The notes under the pieces are model-generated. The model had not been told where the DNA came from. It made no database searches and saw only the letters and a program-made list of their open reading frames with translations. A program made the translations under genes and the position numbers. A stretch of DNA of 6,738 bases, taken from assembly GCA_024696725.1 (NCBI GenBank), contig JAILGO010000158.1:1-6738 (forward strand), read 5' to 3'. Source of the stretch: Eubacterium sp. (GTDB lineage Bacteria; Bacillota; Clostridia; Oscillospirales; Acutalibacteraceae). This document shows, piece by piece, positions 1 to 5,639 of this stretch (the stretch's first letter is position 1; each line of letters begins with the position of its first letter).

Positions 1-715
1 GATACTTATCAATAAGCTCACAGGTTCTCACGAGCCAGTCGTTAAGCCACTCTTCGCTCGCGCCTTCTGCGTATGTATCCTCGGTTGACTTAAAGGTTTC
101 CATACCCATAAGCACGGGAATCTCAACGGCAGGACCGTAAAAATCTCTGTAAGTATCGTCGTTTACGTCGCTGTCGATGCTTCTTCCGGGATTCATAAAG
201 AAATAATGCTCCGCTCTGTGAGTTGAGCCGCAGAAGGTCAGACCGTTATTCTCGCACGCTGCTTTAATCTCACCGATAACGTCGCGGCAGGGACCCATAT
301 TTTTTGCGTTCCATTTATTGAATTCCGTATCGTACATAGCGAAGCCGTCGTGGTGCTCGCAAACGGGGGTAACAAATCTTGCGCCGGCGTTCTTAAAGAG
401 AGTAGCCCACTCCTCAGCGTCAAAGTTTTCGCCCTTGAACATAGGAATAAAATCCTTGTAACCGAATTCGGACTGCGGTCCGTAATGCTTGATATGGTGG
501 AAATACTCTCTCGTGGGCTTATTATACATATTGCGGGAATACCACTCGCCGGCAAACGCAGGCACGCTGTAAATACCCCAGTGAATGAAAATACCGAACT
601 TATCGCGGTAGTACCACGAAGGCGTTTTATGGTTAGAAAGGGACGCCCAGTCGGCTTTAAATCTTCCGTTTTCGATAACGGTTTCTATAGTTTCAAGATA
701 TTCCTTTTGTGTCAT
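1..715 (-). CDS. Alpha-L-fucosidase, GH29 family (3' part beyond left edge)
   Basis: Retaining exo-glycosidase that releases terminal L-fucose from glycans. The first 238 codons are visible. Read from the sequence: KFGIFIHWGIYSVPAF (residues 39-54, with the HWG sugar-pocket signature at 45-47), EWYSRNMY (57-64), CEHHDGFAMYD (119-129, the paired histidines at 121-122 that line the fucose site in GH29) and STHRAEHYFF (164-173). These are typical of the GH29 N-terminal TIM barrel. The catalytic nucleophile, an Asp in a D-x-x-W/F-D-G type strand, normally lies just after the point where the window ends, so it cannot be checked. No signal peptide is visible at the N-terminus, suggesting a cytoplasmic enzyme acting on imported oligosaccharides. 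The ATG at 713-715 is preceded by AGGAGGG (720-726). The gene lies nine bases downstream of the YgjP-like peptidase gene and is probably co-transcribed with it. The family call is firm; linkage specificity cannot be told. Confidence 0.95.
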   Translation of the reverse strand, partial: MTQKEYLETIETVIENGRFKADWASLSNHKTPSWYYRDKFGIFIHWGIYSVPAFAGEWYSRNMYNKPTREYFHHIKHYGPQSEFGYKDFIPMFKGENFDAEEWATLFKNAGARFVTPVCEHHDGFAMYDTEFNKWNAKNMGPCRDVIGEIKAACENNGLTFCGSTHRAEHYFFMNPGRSIDSDVNDDTYRDFYGPAVEIPVLMGMETFKSTEDTYAEGASEEWLNDWLVRTCELIDKY

Positions 716-719
716 AATA

Positions 720-726
720 CCCTCCT
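720..726 (-). promoter_or_regulatory. Shine-Dalgarno site of the fucosidase gene, overlapping the upstream stop codon
   Basis: On the minus strand this reads AGGAGGG, four bases (716-719) before the fucosidase ATG, or somewhat more if the core is taken as AGGAG. It overlaps the first two bases read of the YgjP-like gene's TAG stop (725-727), so translation of the two genes is likely coupled. The match is strong enough to fix the fucosidase start. Confidence 0.8.
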
Positions 727-1273
727 ACTTCGGCAGACGGGATAAAATCGCCGTTCCGTTTTCTTTAAGCCATTTATTATATTTTTTATACTCGGGATAC
801 GCTTTAAGCACCTCGTTATAAAACCTTTTTGAGTGGTTCATCTCCTTAAGATGACAGAGTTCGTGAACCACCACGCTGTCAATTACTTCGGGAGGAGTCA
901 GCATAAGCAGACAGTTGAAATTAAGATTCTTCTTTGCGCTGCAGCTTCCCCACTTCGTTTTCTGGGAACGTATTGTAATTCTGTTATACTCAACTCCGAT
1001 AATTCGCGAATAGTACGCCGCTCTTTCGGGGATGTACTCTTTCGCTTTTCTGTAAAGCCCGTCAAGCTGCGACTGAGTCAACGCTTCGCTTCCCTGATGC
1101 GTCTTAGCTTTTTCATATCGGTCGAGATGCTTTTTTATCCATGCCGCTTTATCTTCAACAAGCCCGGCTATTCTTTTTTCGGATAAAAAATACGGCGCTC
1201 TTACGACTACTTTTCCGTCTTTTATCTGTATCGCCGCAGTCTTTCTTCGGCTGCGTATAATCTCATAATTCAT
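725..1273 (-). CDS. YgjP-like (DUF45) M48-type zinc metallopeptidase
   Basis: A 182-residue protein of the YgjP/DUF45 metallopeptidase family (PF01863), whose physiological substrate is generally unknown. The family core is complete: KTKWGSCS (105-112), then a zinc-binding helix VVVHELCHL (134-142) with the HExxH residues H137, E138 and H141, and a third candidate ligand H147 in MNHSKRFY (145-152). The C-terminal segment with aromatic and basic residues (158-170) matches the usual end of these proteins. The length is somewhat short of the roughly 230 residues common in the family, mostly through a brief N-terminal part. There is no signal peptide or membrane segment, so it is presumably cytoplasmic. 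The ATG is the only plausible start: an in-frame TGA lies seven codons upstream and no internal Met occurs before the conserved core. There is no Shine-Dalgarno sequence before this ATG, and a -10 box ends six bases upstream (see the promoter entry). It ends with TAG, nine bases ahead of and in frame with the fucosidase. Confidence 0.93.
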   Translation of the reverse strand: MNYEIIRSRRKTAAIQIKDGKVVVRAPYFLSEKRIAGLVEDKAAWIKKHLDRYEKAKTHQGSEALTQSQLDGLYRKAKEYIPERAAYYSRIIGVEYNRITIRSQKTKWGSCSAKKNLNFNCLLMLTPPEVIDSVVVHELCHLKEMNHSKRFYNEVLKAYPEYKKYNKWLKENGTAILSRLPK

Positions 1274-1279
1274 ATAACA

Positions 1280-1309
1280 ATTATAGCATAATCAAAGAGA
1301 TAAAAGCAA
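1280..1309 (-). promoter_or_regulatory. Sigma-A-type promoter for the YgjP-like/fucosidase unit, possibly leaderless
   Basis: Read on the minus strand: a -35-like TTGCTT (1309-1304), an 18-base spacer, and a perfect TATAAT (1285-1280) preceded by TGC, giving an extended -10. Only six bases (TGTTAT) separate the -10 box from the ATG at 1273. A normal start site about seven bases past the -10 would fall on the A of the ATG, so the transcript would have no leader. The -10 match is excellent and the -35 moderate. It is a prediction from consensus only. Confidence 0.6.
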
Positions 1310-1320
1310 TATAATAATCA

Positions 1321-1349
1321 TTGAAATAAAAGACATTCGGTGGTATAAT
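1321..1349 (+). promoter_or_regulatory. Sigma-A-type promoter for the PPC-domain gene
   Basis: TTGAAA (1321-1326), a 17-base spacer and a perfect TATAAT (1344-1349) with TGG just before it, an extended -10. The expected start site is near 1356. It is back to back with the leftward promoter: the two -35 boxes are 11 bases apart, so a regulator binding between them could affect both units. No clear operator palindrome was seen. Confidence 0.7.
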
Positions 1350-1365
1350 AAACTATATAAACAAT

Positions 1366-1821
1366 ATGGGGGTAACGGCTTTGGAATACAGAAAATACGG
1401 CAACACCTTTTATATAAGAATGGACAAGGGCGACGAAATAATCGGTCTTATTCTTGATATTTGTAAAAAGGAAGGAATAAAATCCGCCATTTTCAGCGGT
1501 ATCGGCGGCTGTAGCGAAGCTGAAATTCAGACCTTTATTCCCGAAACGGGAAGCTTTGAAACGCGTAAAATAAGCGGTATGCTTGAGCTTGCTTCATTAA
1601 CGGGTAACGTTATTACCGACGACGATATGAATTACTACCGCCATATTCACGCAGTATTCGCGTATAAAGACGGCGAAAATCACTATGTAGCGGCGGGACA
1701 TCTTCGTTCAACTACTGTACTCTACACGGCTGAAATAGAGCTTCGTCCCGTTATCGGCGGAGATATAAAGCGCAGATACAACGAAGAAACCGGAACGGGA
1801 TTCTGGGACTTCAAAGATTAA
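1366..1821 (+). CDS. PPC-domain (DUF296) protein, putative DNA-binding
   Basis: A small, single-domain protein of the PPC/DUF296 family ('plants and prokaryotes conserved'), the fold also found in plant AT-hook proteins. Bacterial members form trimers; their role is not established. The domain fills the protein: an N-terminal strand YRKYGNTFYIRMDKGDEI (8-25), IFSGIGGCSEAEI (42-54), LELASLTGNV (73-82), and the histidine-bearing HIHAVFAY (93-100) and AAGHL (109-113). H93, H95 and H112 are placed like the putative metal site of the family. The end (129-151) is a charged tail outside the core. It is probably cytoplasmic. The start is uncertain: the ATG given here has no Shine-Dalgarno sequence and would leave a leader of only about 10 bases, whereas TTG at 1381 has GGGGG (1368-1372) eight bases upstream and gives an N-terminus beginning (M)EYRKYGNT, as I recall for relatives. 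The gene is monocistronic, with its own promoter and terminator. The AT-hook motif of plant relatives is absent, so DNA binding is not demonstrated. Confidence 0.9.
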   Translation: MGVTALEYRKYGNTFYIRMDKGDEIIGLILDICKKEGIKSAIFSGIGGCSEAEIQTFIPETGSFETRKISGMLELASLTGNVITDDDMNYYRHIHAVFAYKDGENHYVAAGHLRSTTVLYTAEIELRPVIGGDIKRRYNEETGTGFWDFKD

Positions 1822-1823
1822 GA

Positions 1824-1855
1824 AAAAAGCAGTCAGGGACTGCTTTTTATTTTTC
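1824..1855. terminator. Bidirectional Rho-independent terminator between the PPC gene and spoVAD
   Basis: An 11-base-pair stem (1824-1834 with 1838-1848), core GCAGTC/GACTGC, flanked by A and T runs, with a three-base loop AGG. Going right, the hairpin is followed by a T-rich tract; going left, the complementary strand has a run of six T. It therefore ends both converging genes. The spoVAD final stop codon (1847-1849) lies inside the stem. Confidence 0.9.
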
Positions 1856-2860
1856 TATTAGGACAAGATGGGCTATGCCGGGTATCGGCTGGCCCTGTTT
1901 CGTTGACGTCGGGCTCATAAGCGCGCCCGTTGCGACGAACAGAACTCTGTTCAGTTTTCAGTTATTAAGCTCTCTCATTATATACGAGCACAGCACGGAC
2001 GCGCTGCAGCCGCAACCCGAACCGCCGGAGTTTACATCCTGCTCTTTACGGTTATAAATCATAAGTCCGCAGTCGTTATGAACGCTTCGGATATCAAGAC
2101 GGTATTCGATTTCAAGCAGCTCGTGAAGAAGCCCCGTTCCCGTATAGCCGAGGTCGCCCGTAAGGATTAAATCGTAGTCCCCCGCCGACGTTCCCGTATC
2201 GTTCAGAAAATCATTTATAGTCCTCGCCGCAGCAGGTGCCATGGCGGCGCCCATATTGTTTGCGTCTTTTATACCGAGGTCGGTTATTGTACCGATATTT
2301 ACCGCGGTTATTTTCGGGCAGGCGGAGTTTGCGCTATTCTGTCTTTCCACCACGCAGCACCCCGCGCCCGTTACCGTCCACTGAGCCGTAGGCGGACGCT
2401 GACCGCCGTATTCAAGCGGATAGCGGAACTGTCTTTCACTTGAGCAAAAATGGCTTGAAGCGCCTGCTACGCAACACTCTGCGCCGCCGTCGGTAAGCAT
2501 AGCGCAGTTAGCGAGAGTCAGCGCCATCGTTGAGCAAGCACCGTACATACCGATAAACGGAATCTGTAAATCCTTCAGAGCAAAGCAGGAACCGACGCAC
2601 TGGTCGAGCAAATCACCCGTCATTGCAAAGTTTACGTCGGAAGGGCTTTTGCCTGCGTTGCTCAGCGCTCTTACTATCGCGGCGTGCTGCATTGCGGACT
2701 ATGCAAGCTCGAAGCTTTCCTGTCCCATAGTTGTATCCTCAAAGACTGCGTCGAATTCATTTCTGAGCGGACCCTCGCCCTCCTTTTTACCGACTACGCC
2801 CGCGCTCCCCGTAATTACGGGCGGCACGTCGAAAAAGACCGTTTTACCTTTAAAATACAT
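1847..2860 (-). pseudogene. spoVAD: Stage V sporulation protein AD, with two in-frame stops
   Basis: SpoVAD is a thiolase-fold protein that, with the other SpoVA proteins, moves dipicolinic acid into the forespore. The frame from ATG 2860 to TAA 1847 is 338 codons counting the stop, the normal family length (B. subtilis about 338 residues), but holds TAG at codon 54 (2699-2701) and TGA at codon 301 (1958-1960). Family-like sequence surrounds both stops in one frame: GKKEGEGPL (24-32), GDLLDQ (82-87), YGACSTM (106-112) with the thiolase-like Cys109, SSERQFRYPLEYGGQRP (140-156), WTVTGAG (161-167), HNDCGLMIY (261-269) and, after the TGA, RVLFVATGALMSP (305-317) and IPGIAHLVLIE (326-336). Each stop is one base from a codon expected there: GAG (or CAG) to TAG, and GGA to TGA. 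Without readthrough only a 53-residue peptide is made, plus perhaps a 244-residue piece by reinitiation at ATG 2692. There is no spoVAC or spoVAE neighbour. A sequencing or assembly error is the main alternative to true gene decay. Confidence 0.9.
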
Positions 2861-2865
2861 AGTAA

Positions 2866-2890
2866 CACCCCGATTATATTATTTACGGGG
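2866..2890 (-). promoter_or_regulatory. spoVAD ribosome binding site within a small GC-clamped hairpin
   Basis: On the minus strand GGGGTG (2871-2866) lies five bases before the spoVAD ATG, a modest Shine-Dalgarno match. It can pair through CGGGG (2872-2868) with CCCCG (2890-2886), leaving a 13-base AT-rich loop. The five G-C pairs stand out in an otherwise AT-rich gap and could hide the ribosome site. That role is conjecture. Confidence 0.35.
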
Positions 2891-2906
2891 CATATTATAA
2901 TATTAC

Positions 2907-2935
2907 TTGATATTTATATATCCCGAATATATAAT
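2907..2935 (+). promoter_or_regulatory. Sigma-A-type promoter for the GH36 alpha-galactosidase gene
   Basis: TTGATA (2907-2912), a 17-base spacer and a perfect TATAAT (2930-2935). The expected start site is near 2942, which puts the ribosome binding site almost at the 5' end of the mRNA. No catabolite-control (cre-like) palindrome was recognised nearby. Confidence 0.65.
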
Positions 2936-2941
2936 TATCTT

Positions 2942-2947
2942 AAGGAG
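2942..2947 (+). promoter_or_regulatory. Shine-Dalgarno site of the GH36 gene
   Basis: AAGGAG, eight bases before ATG 2956. It settles the start: the in-frame GTG at 2947 begins on the last base of this site and cannot use it. Confidence 0.85.
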
Positions 2948-2955
2948 TGATATTT

Positions 2956-5043
2956 ATGGGAATTTATGTAAAAGACGGTTTTTTCGTTCTTGAAACGGAA
3001 AACACACAGTACGTGATTGCCGCGGAAAAAGGCGGTGCGGTTCACAATCTTCACTGGGGTAAAAAATGCAGAATTGAGGATTTCGACGTACCCGACGGCA
3101 CCTATTTTCTTTACAACTTAAGAATGAGAGACTGCTTCCGCGAGGAATACAGCTTTTTCGGCGGAACGGCTTACGAAAACTGTGCGCTGAAAGCGCGCTT
3201 TTCCGACGGGTGCAGAGAGCTTGAGCTTGAATTCAGCGGATACAGGCTCGACGGAAACTGTCTTAAGCTCTTTTTAAAGGACAGACATTATCCGCTTGAG
3301 GCGGAGCTCAGCTATGAGCTTTTCGACGGCTTCGATATAATCAGAAGAAGCGTTACCTTAACAAACGTGGGTAACGACGAAATAGTATTTGAAAAGCTTA
3401 TGAGCTGCGAGCTGAATCTTCCCGGAAACAAGCCTTACACTATTAAAAACACTATGGGGAACTGGGGCTCGGAGTGTCTTCCCGTTGAAACCGGGCTTAC
3501 GGGCGGAAGCTTAGTATTTGAAAGCAGACGCGGAATCAGCGGTCACAGCAACTCGCCGAGCTTTATTGCTTACAGAAACGCAGACGAGAAAAGCGGCGAC
3601 GTATACTTTGCAAATCTTATATGGAGCGGCAATTTCAGCGTTGAAGCATCGCGTGACATAAGAGGAATTACGCGAGTTATTCTCGGTATGAACGGCTTTG
3701 ATTTTGAGTACGCGCTCAAAGGCGGCGAAAGCTTTACCGCGCCGGCGGCGATTATCGGAAGAACAGTCGGTTTCGGCGAAATGACCAGACAGCTCAACAG
3801 ATACGGTATAGAGCATCACCTTCCGAAATATTTTAACGAAGCTCCCCTTCCCGTGCTTTATAATTCGTGGGAAGCGACGGCGTTCGACGTAAGCACCGCG
3901 GCGCAGACCGAAATCGCAAAAAAGGCGGCGCAGACGGGCTGCGAGCTTTTCGTTATGGACGACGGCTGGTTCGGTCAGAGGAAGGACGACCACGCGGGAC
4001 TCGGCGATTGGTACGTCAATCCCGAAAAGTTCCCGAACGGACTCGACGAGCTTATTGAAAACGTCAACGCGCTCGGGATGGATTTCGGCTTATGGTTCGA
4101 GCCTGAAATGGTTAACCCCGACAGCGATTTATTCCGCGCTCACCCGGACTGGGCGTATCATTATAGCACAAGAACGGCGCACGAGATACGGAATCAGTTA
4201 GTGCTTAATATGACTATGCCCGAGGTACAGGAATACATATTTGAATGCCTTGACGTTATGCTTACAAAGCACAATACAAAATACGTTAAGTGGGATATGA
4301 ACCGTTCCCTCTCCGAAACGGGATGTGAAAACCTTGAACATCCCAGGGAGGTATGGTACAGACACGTTAAGGCGGTATACGATATTGTAGACAGACTCAG
4401 GGAAAAGCATCCCGACGTACAGTTTGAAAGTTGCTCCTCCGGCGGCGGACGCTGCGACTGGGGCGCGCTTGCTCATTTCGATATGGCGTGGACGAGCGAC
4501 AACACGGACGCGATAGACAGAATAAAAATACAGAAAAACTATGCGCTCAACCGACCTTTAAAAACTATGCGCGCATGGGTTACGGACAGAAACTGGTACA
4601 ACAGAAACGTTCCGCTTGAATTCAAGTTCAATATAGCTATGCGCGGCGCGCTCTCACTCGGCGGAAATCTTAATAAATACACAGACGGGGAAATTGAAAC
4701 CTGTAAAAAGTACGTTGAGCTTTACAAAAAAATCAGAAATACCGTTCAGTTCGGCGACCTTTACAGACTTCTCGACCTCGAAAAAGACGAAATCAGCGCT
4801 GACCTTTATCTTAACGGGGATAAAACCGAGGGAGTTCTCTTTATCGCTGCGGTTAACACAAGCTGTATAAAAGAGGCGGAGACGATGTACCTTGACGGTC
4901 TTGACGACGACAGAATTTACGTTTTCGACTATGACGGTAAGCGCTACGAAAAAAGCGGCGCGTACCTTAAGTACAGAGGTATTGAAGTTATTGCAAGAGC
5001 GCAATACTATAACGCCGTAGTTGAAATAAAAGCAAAACGGTAA
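2956..5043 (+). CDS. Alpha-galactosidase, GH36 family
   Basis: Retaining alpha-galactosidase that removes terminal alpha-linked galactose, for example from raffinose-type sugars, melibiose or alpha-galactosyl host glycans. It has 695 residues, slightly shorter than the 720-750 common for bacterial GH36 tetramers. The order is an N-terminal beta-sandwich (about 1-290), a catalytic TIM barrel (about 300-590) and a C-terminal beta domain. Visible motifs are YNSWEA (around W305), VMDDGWFGQR (D335, D336, W338), GLWFEPEMVNP (378-388), YVKWDMNR with the expected nucleophile D447, ESCSSGGGRCDWG (491-503) and WTSDNTDAIDRI with the expected acid/base D515. The 68-residue spacing of the two catalytic Asp fits the family. 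No signal peptide is seen, so it is probably cytoplasmic, working on imported oligosaccharides. ATG 2956 is chosen over GTG 2947 because of the ribosome binding site. The gene forms a transcription unit of its own with a promoter and a strong terminator. The substrate cannot be told from sequence alone. Confidence 0.97.
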   Translation: MGIYVKDGFFVLETENTQYVIAAEKGGAVHNLHWGKKCRIEDFDVPDGTYFLYNLRMRDCFREEYSFFGGTAYENCALKARFSDGCRELELEFSGYRLDGNCLKLFLKDRHYPLEAELSYELFDGFDIIRRSVTLTNVGNDEIVFEKLMSCELNLPGNKPYTIKNTMGNWGSECLPVETGLTGGSLVFESRRGISGHSNSPSFIAYRNADEKSGDVYFANLIWSGNFSVEASRDIRGITRVILGMNGFDFEYALKGGESFTAPAAIIGRTVGFGEMTRQLNRYGIEHHLPKYFNEAPLPVLYNSWEATAFDVSTAAQTEIAKKAAQTGCELFVMDDGWFGQRKDDHAGLGDWYVNPEKFPNGLDELIENVNALGMDFGLWFEPEMVNPDSDLFRAHPDWAYHYSTRTAHEIRNQLVLNMTMPEVQEYIFECLDVMLTKHNTKYVKWDMNRSLSETGCENLEHPREVWYRHVKAVYDIVDRLREKHPDVQFESCSSGGGRCDWGALAHFDMAWTSDNTDAIDRIKIQKNYALNRPLKTMRAWVTDRNWYNRNVPLEFKFNIAMRGALSLGGNLNKYTDGEIETCKKYVELYKKIRNTVQFGDLYRLLDLEKDEISADLYLNGDKTEGVLFIAAVNTSCIKEAETMYLDGLDDDRIYVFDYDGKRYEKSGAYLKYRGIEVIARAQYYNAVVEIKAKR

Positions 5044-5045
5044 CA

Positions 5046-5077
5046 AAAAAAGACGACTCAAAAGAGTCGTCTTTTTT
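5046..5077. terminator. Bidirectional Rho-independent terminator between GH36 and rubrerythrin
   Basis: A perfect 14-base-pair stem (5046-5059 with 5064-5077): GACGACTC/GAGTCGTC extended by six A-T pairs, with an AAAA loop. T runs lie on the 3' side in both directions. It begins three bases after the GH36 stop and ends six bases from the rubrerythrin stop, so it serves both convergent genes. Confidence 0.95.
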
Positions 5078-5082
5078 AGGCA

Positions 5083-5619
5083 TTAATAGTTTTCTGCGTG
5101 AAGCTCAAAGTAGCTCTGCGGATGGTCGCAAACGGGACATACCTCGGGGGCTTTAGTACCTACGATAATATGACCGCAGTTACGGCATTCCCACACCTTT
5201 ACCTCGCTCTTTTCAAATACCTGAGCGGTTTCAACGTTCTTAAGAAGAGCTCGGTAACGTTCCTCGTGGTGTTTTTCGATTTCGCCAACCTTACGGAATT
5301 TTTCCGCAAGCTCGGGGAAGCCCTCCTCCTCGGCGGTTTTTGCGAAGCCTTCGTACATATCGGTCCACTCATAATTCTCGCCGTCCGCAGCGGCAGAGAG
5401 ATTCTGAGCCGTATCGCCGATACCGTCAAGCTCTTTAAACCACATTTTAGCGTGTTCCTTTTCGTTATCGGCAGTTTTAAGGAAAAGCGCTGCTATCTGC
5501 TCAAAGCCTTCCTTCTTTGCCTTTGAAGCAAAATAAGTGTACTTATTTCTCGCTTCACTCTCACCGGAAAACGCCGCTTTTAAATTCTGTTCCGTTTTTG
5601 TTCCTGAATACTTACTCAT
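5083..5619 (-). CDS. rbr: Rubrerythrin
   Basis: Non-haem diiron peroxidase that reduces hydrogen peroxide in the cytoplasm of anaerobes, taking electrons through its rubredoxin-like iron. The protein has 178 residues. The N-terminal four-helix ferritin-like domain carries the expected diiron ligands: E20 (FSGESEARN), E53 and H56 (ADNEKEHAK), E81 and E84 (DGENYEW), and E115 and H118 (EIEKHHEER), matching the pattern of Desulfovibrio vulgaris rubrerythrin. The C-terminal rubredoxin-like domain has CRNCG (C145, C148) and CPVC (C161, C164) and ends in the usual HPQSYFEL stretch. All key residues are present, so the protein should be active. The ATG has AAGGAGG seven bases upstream. It lies 20 bases after the NahK-like kinase and is probably transcribed with it; I found no convincing promoter of its own. 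The pairing with a sugar kinase is unusual. Confidence 0.98.
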   Translation of the reverse strand: MSKYSGTKTEQNLKAAFSGESEARNKYTYFASKAKKEGFEQIAALFLKTADNEKEHAKMWFKELDGIGDTAQNLSAAADGENYEWTDMYEGFAKTAEEEGFPELAEKFRKVGEIEKHHEERYRALLKNVETAQVFEKSEVKVWECRNCGHIIVGTKAPEVCPVCDHPQSYFELHAENY

Positions 5620-5626
5620 TTTTATT

Positions 5627-5633
5627 CCTCCTT
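5627..5633 (-). promoter_or_regulatory. Shine-Dalgarno site of rubrerythrin
   Basis: AAGGAGG on the minus strand, seven bases before the ATG and inside the 20-base gap after the kinase gene. It is a near-ideal site, suggesting strong translation even when the gene is second in the transcript. Confidence 0.85.
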
Positions 5634-5639
5634 GATTTA

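Noticed and set aside
1958..2692. A complete 244-residue SpoVAD gene on its own
   Set aside because: Family sequence continues in the same frame on both sides (2693-2860 and 1847-1957), so this is only the middle of a stop-interrupted gene.
1847..2860. Genome-wide recoding of TGA to Gly or TAG to Gln
   Set aside because: The other genes have no in-frame TGA or TAG in conserved regions, and TAG is the apparent real stop of the YgjP-like gene with a ribosome site on top of it. The stops cluster in spoVAD alone.
2892..2903. A 12-base perfect palindrome (ATATTATAATAT) as an operator
   Set aside because: It is pure A/T in an AT-rich gap, contains TATAAT on both strands, and has no -35 partner at proper spacing; chance is likely.
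2873..2935. Sigma-G-type promoter for spoVAD in the AT-rich gap
   Set aside because: A GGATA and an AATATTA resemble the -35 and -10 elements, but the spacer is about 14 bases, too short for sigma G.
2947..2955. GTG start at 2947 for the GH36 gene, adding three residues
   Set aside because: The GTG begins on the last base of the AAGGAG ribosome site; ATG 2956 has ideal spacing.
3511..3993. Long open frames antisense to the GH36 gene and similar ones opposite other genes
   Set aside because: They lack ribosome sites and recognisable protein motifs and lie opposite strongly conserved coding sequence; they are shadows.
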